From Megamerina dolium (taxonomy: Eukaryota; Arthropoda; Insecta; Diptera; Megamerinidae): 64,000 nt of DNA. The stretch lies in NCBI GenBank assembly GCA_963854835.1, contig OY978526.1, forward strand, positions 62,607,765 through 62,671,764, read 5' to 3'. The notes under the pieces were generated by a model. It was not told the DNA's origin and ran no database searches. It saw only the letters and a list, made by a program, of their open reading frames with translations. The translations under genes and the position numbers were made by a program. This document shows positions 60,580 through 64,000 of this stretch, piece after piece (the first letter of the stretch is position 1; each line of letters starts with the position of its first letter).

Positions 60580-60860
60580 ATATCCTACAAACAAAAGTAG
60601 TTTCTATCTCCATGTCTTAGAAGAGTTCCCCTACAATCTTGAAATTTTCATACAATTGAGCATAAATTTAACAGAAGAACCCCGAGTGGTGGTGATAAAC
60701 GGTAAATATACTCGAGGAAACAACTAAGGCACCAGAATTAATGATATATATCTGATATATATCTATTTACATCTCTAGAGTTTCAATTTTTCAATTTTGT
60801 ACGGAAGACAATAGAGCCCCATATGTCACAACTTCTCCGACAACTTAATAATATTTTCAC
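60580..60860. repeat. Degenerate repeat related to 23.6 and 26.6 kb
   Basis: Contains the core 'agagttcccctacaatcttg' with 'attttcatacaa' (60620-60655), and 'cacaacttctccgacaactt' (60828-60847), the latter also present at about 45998-46017. Confidence 0.45.
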
Positions 60861-61639
60861 CACGTGTATATATGAGGGATATACAAACTTTATTTTTCTA
60901 TTTCATAGTTAATTTTCATTGTTCCAAATTTTTTTTAAATTATATTTTATTTTTAATTTTTTATTTTCATATTATTTTTATACGTTCGCGATTTCCTCGT
61001 GTACATGTGAAAATATTGTTTTTGTATAAACAATTTTATTTAATTATCATTTCATTTTCAATTGCATTAAAATTAAGCAAACGACTACCGAAGAAAAAGA
61101 GGAAATAATTAGCAACAAAATTTACCAACAAAATTTTGTTTGAAATATCTTGCACGTATTAATTGATAGTATTTTTAGAAAATGTATCAACAATATATTT
61201 TCGATTTTTCTCTTCCATTTGCTTTTGCTTTTGTTTATTTAATTATTTTATTAGTTATTTCATAATTAAATTTCATATTTGTGGATATTAAACAAAAAGT
61301 ATAAATATACTGCTGTGATAAACAAGTTTCCTAGTTTCTTAGTTTCAGCAAAATTTTGCTCACGGAATTAGATTGCGAGTTAGAAATAGCTTCAATTAAA
61401 ACAAAAGGTTTTTGATTAAGAGGACATGTCTCAAAGGCAAATCTAGATTTGTGCAGACTATTCTAAGACGGCAGAGAACATCTTGGAGCCGAAGTTCGAT
61501 TTCAATGGCCATCAACATTCACTGATGAAAATATGGACAAAAGATTAACGTGCGTTTGCTGACGTTACCAAAATATCACTTGGGTCGACCCAATCGTTTT
61601 AAATATACCAATTATTCGTCAGACGTTTCACCCTTTGGT

Positions 61640-61900
61640 TGGTTCCAAAAATGCACAATCTGTTCGAAAATTTGTTCCTCGGTCACCGTATTGCCCTGAT
61701 TTAGCGCTATCTGAGAACTGATTAATCAGTATACTTAAAATAATCGCCCAAGGGCCATCCCGGTAATAATGGCGCCTTCGAGCACTGGAAAATTGGCATT
61801 CGCATTCAGAAGGGATTACTTTGAAGGCGAGAAAATAAATATTGAAGCATACATCAATAGTTGGTGTTTTATTTCGAGTTTCCGGAAACCTTTTGATCAT
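61640..61900 (+). pseudogene. mariner-type transposase C-terminal scrap
   Basis: Plus-strand words in shifted frames match the end of a mariner transposase: 'RSPYCPDLALSEN' (compare PYSPDLAP.D) and 'RRDYFEGEKINIEAYINSWC' (the usual ..GDYFEGD.I.. C-terminus). No inverted termini were found. It is a different family from the mariner at 16.7-18.8 kb, which ends GGEYFE. Confidence 0.5.
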
Positions 61901-62877
61901 AATAGTATATTTTTGCACATTTTGCACATTTTCATTCACAAATTGTTTAATTATTTATTTTATTTATTTTTGTTTTAAGCTCTCTTGTATTATATTCTTC
62001 TTCTTATGCTTCTTCTCCTCAACGTTCACTTTTTATTTTCACATTGTTTTTACTTTTAATTTCCGACATAGTTATAAGTATTTCGGAAAATTGCTTTATT
62101 CTGAGGGTGTGTATCTACTCATATGTATAAATACAAAAATATATATATATATATATGGATATTGTATATACACATTGTATATATGCATGAGTATAAGTAT
62201 TTTTATATGCAGAACGCTCATAATGTGCAATTTTTAAAACACATTGGTCAAGTTAAGAACAATCAAAATGATTGTTTATTGATATACACTGTGAGAAAAA
62301 ATTTGCAACGAAGTCCTACATATTGATTTACATTTTTTATTTGGAGCACTTTTTTATTTATTTATTTATTTTGTTTTGTTTTTTGAAATTTAATATCAGT
62401 GAAATGTACAAATATGAAGCTGATAAATGTTTGTTTACTATTTTCCTGGAAGGTATCATATTATGTGGACCATATCTCAAGCAGGAAACTAGCCATTTGT
62501 TTGTAAAATGCATCAAAATGAAGTCAATCAATAAAACTAGTAAATACTAGTGCTAATTTTTTCAATCGGTTCAGTTGTGCACGTGCAAAACCAAAATGCT
62601 CAATGAAAATCATAAAATATTTAATTATACTTATTGTGTCGAACTAGTTCTTTTAAAAAATAATGATTCCATCATTTTGCAATGTAAACTAATAATAATA
62701 ATAATAATATTAAATTAGGCATTCTTCAAATAGATAAAACCTAATTAAACGCTAATGATAGTAATTTTACAGCTGCATCAATTAGGTTCGAATGAATTAA
62801 ACATCTTGGAAATAATGTCGAAAACAATATTTTTGGAAATTTTCGATATTATTGCAAAAAAAATTATACTAAAATAA

Positions 62878-62924
62878 TACGAGTATTCAATAGAATACTC
62901 GTACGGCACCCAATGTGGGTGCCG
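62878..62924. repeat. Two adjacent hairpins at SINE 5' junction
   Basis: Hairpin 1: 11-bp arms 62878-62888 and 62893-62903 with loop aata. Hairpin 2: 9-bp arms 62904-62912 (cggcaccca) and 62916-62924 (tgggtgccg) with loop atg; the second arm is the SINE head itself. Confidence 0.95.
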
Positions 62925-63276
62925 TAGCTCAGTGGTTAGTGTGTTCGCCTTCTGATCTGTAGGTCGTGGTTCAATACCCGGCTGATGCATAACAAATTTA
63001 ATATCGAAAAGATTTTTCTTTCGAACGGTACCCACCTGTCGGCAAGCAATTGGCAATTCTTCCGACAGTAAAAACTTGCCATGAAAAAGCTTCTAAAAAA
63101 AGAACTCTGTGACAAAGCTCAGAAAAAGTGATGTCACAAGTGTTCTGCCATTCGGAACCGGCTAAAATAAGTAGGTCCATTCTAATACTGTCCAAAATTT
63201 AAGACGCACAACAGTAATGGAAGAGAAGCTCGGCCAATGAGCCCTTTGGGGCTTTAAGTGCCACATACATACATAC
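62896..63276 (+). repeat. tRNA-derived SINE copy 5, with TSD and foldback junction
   Basis: Full-length copy (head from 62916, body, 'gggctttaagtgccacatac' and a CATA tail). The duplication attcaatagaa lies at 62885-62895 and 63277-63287. Between the left duplication and the head there are about 20 extra bases that are inverted copies of neighbouring sequence. Confidence 0.95.
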
Positions 63277-63287
63277 ATTCAATAGAA

Positions 63288-64000
63288 ATGTATGCTATGT
63301 ATGAAATATCGGCTTATCGATTTAATATTAGTACGAAGTGAAGAAGCATAGTGATCCAAGGAATTAGGGAAAACTTATGTATGTAGGTCCATATGTATAC
63401 CTAAATATTGTGTTTTACCTTAGCCATAATACATTTTAATTTTTCGATATTATTGCAAAATGTTGCCGCATAAAAAATGCGTATGCAGCACACCAATTTT
63501 ACGCATATATAATTTTATTTTTATTGAATTTTTACACACTTAGGTATTTTGGGTATAATAATACTTTAAAAGTTTATTCATACACATTTGATGCTTACAT
63601 TTAAACACAGTGCGTAAATAGTATCCGAAATATGCTTTAGTATTTATGGTAATTTTATGTTCAAAGTTTTTCTTACAGTGTATACAATTTTACAATGATT
63701 TAAGGCAACTGAAACAAGTATACATACAATATTTTCTTTGACCCAAAAAAAAAAAAACAGAATCACATTTATTTTCAAATATTTCAAATATATACTCATA
63801 TTCAAAAATATCATCAAAATACGTATGGAAAAATGTATTAAAATAGAATAGAAATAACTACGCCCACGCCCACTAATTATGCATATTTTCACCAATAAAT
63901 ATGATGAGTTATCATTTCTATCCGTGTTTCTGATTAAAAAATTATGAATCGGTTTTTAATTAGCGAAAAGGTAATATTGTAGCAAGTAGTGATCATGCTT
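63288..64000. other. Intergenic DNA, nothing recognised
   Basis: AT-rich sequence with poly-A runs. No supported feature. Confidence 0.6.

Overview
The window is insect nuclear DNA, most likely from a higher fly (Diptera, Schizophora), and a tephritid fruit fly is my best guess. The basis is one intact developmental gene that reads as the fly FGF receptor heartless, AT-rich intergenic DNA with (TA)n, (CA)n and GTATGTA-type microsatellites, and a dipteran mix of transposable elements (jockey-like, I-like, RTE-like, mariner, piggyBac, BEL/Pao). Species assignment is inference.

Only one host protein-coding gene can be supported: heartless-like FGFR on the minus strand (53360-55828). It has two Ig domains, one membrane segment and a complete tyrosine kinase domain in one uninterrupted exon. 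The DNA from about 50.7 to 60.5 kb around it has almost no recognisable transposons, while most other parts of the window carry them, which fits a protected regulatory domain.

Layout. 1-1.26 kb: unique AT-rich DNA. 1.26-4.44 kb: decayed endonuclease/reverse-transcriptase LINE (minus), interrupted in its endonuclease by a foreign segment of about 650 bp. 4.55-7.08 kb: 5'-truncated jockey-like LINE (minus) with a 9-bp target-site duplication and a foldback 5' junction. 7.1-12.4 kb: no genes seen. 12.4-13.67 kb: 3' part of an I-like LINE with RNase H and an (AAT)n tail, directly followed by a piggyBac transposase remnant (to about 14.3 kb). 16.7-18.8 kb: a mariner carrying a second Tc1/mariner-superfamily element inserted at a TA inside its transposase gene. 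19.4-20.2, 31.5-32.2 and 49.0-49.5 kb: fragments of the same LINE family as the first. 29.3-30.25 kb: a long (AT)n tract and a degenerate tandem array. 36.64-43.71 kb: a complete, young BEL/Pao-type LTR insertion (760-bp LTRs differing at one base, 5-bp target duplication, tRNA-Tyr primer site) that keeps gag-protease but has no reverse transcriptase or integrase. 49.87-50.66 kb: a second tandem array, period about 155 bp. 53.36-55.83 kb: heartless. 56-64 kb: its 5' flank, small repeats, a mariner scrap and a SINE.

Scattered through the window are about ten copies or fragments of one tRNA-derived SINE with recognisable A and B boxes. Four have clear 11-12-bp target-site duplications. Its 3' end shares a short motif with the 3' end of the first LINE family, which may be its mobilising partner. 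The strongest candidates for a second look are the pol-less BEL element with its 3-kb leader, the foldback 5' junctions shared by a jockey copy and a SINE copy, and the nested mariner pair.
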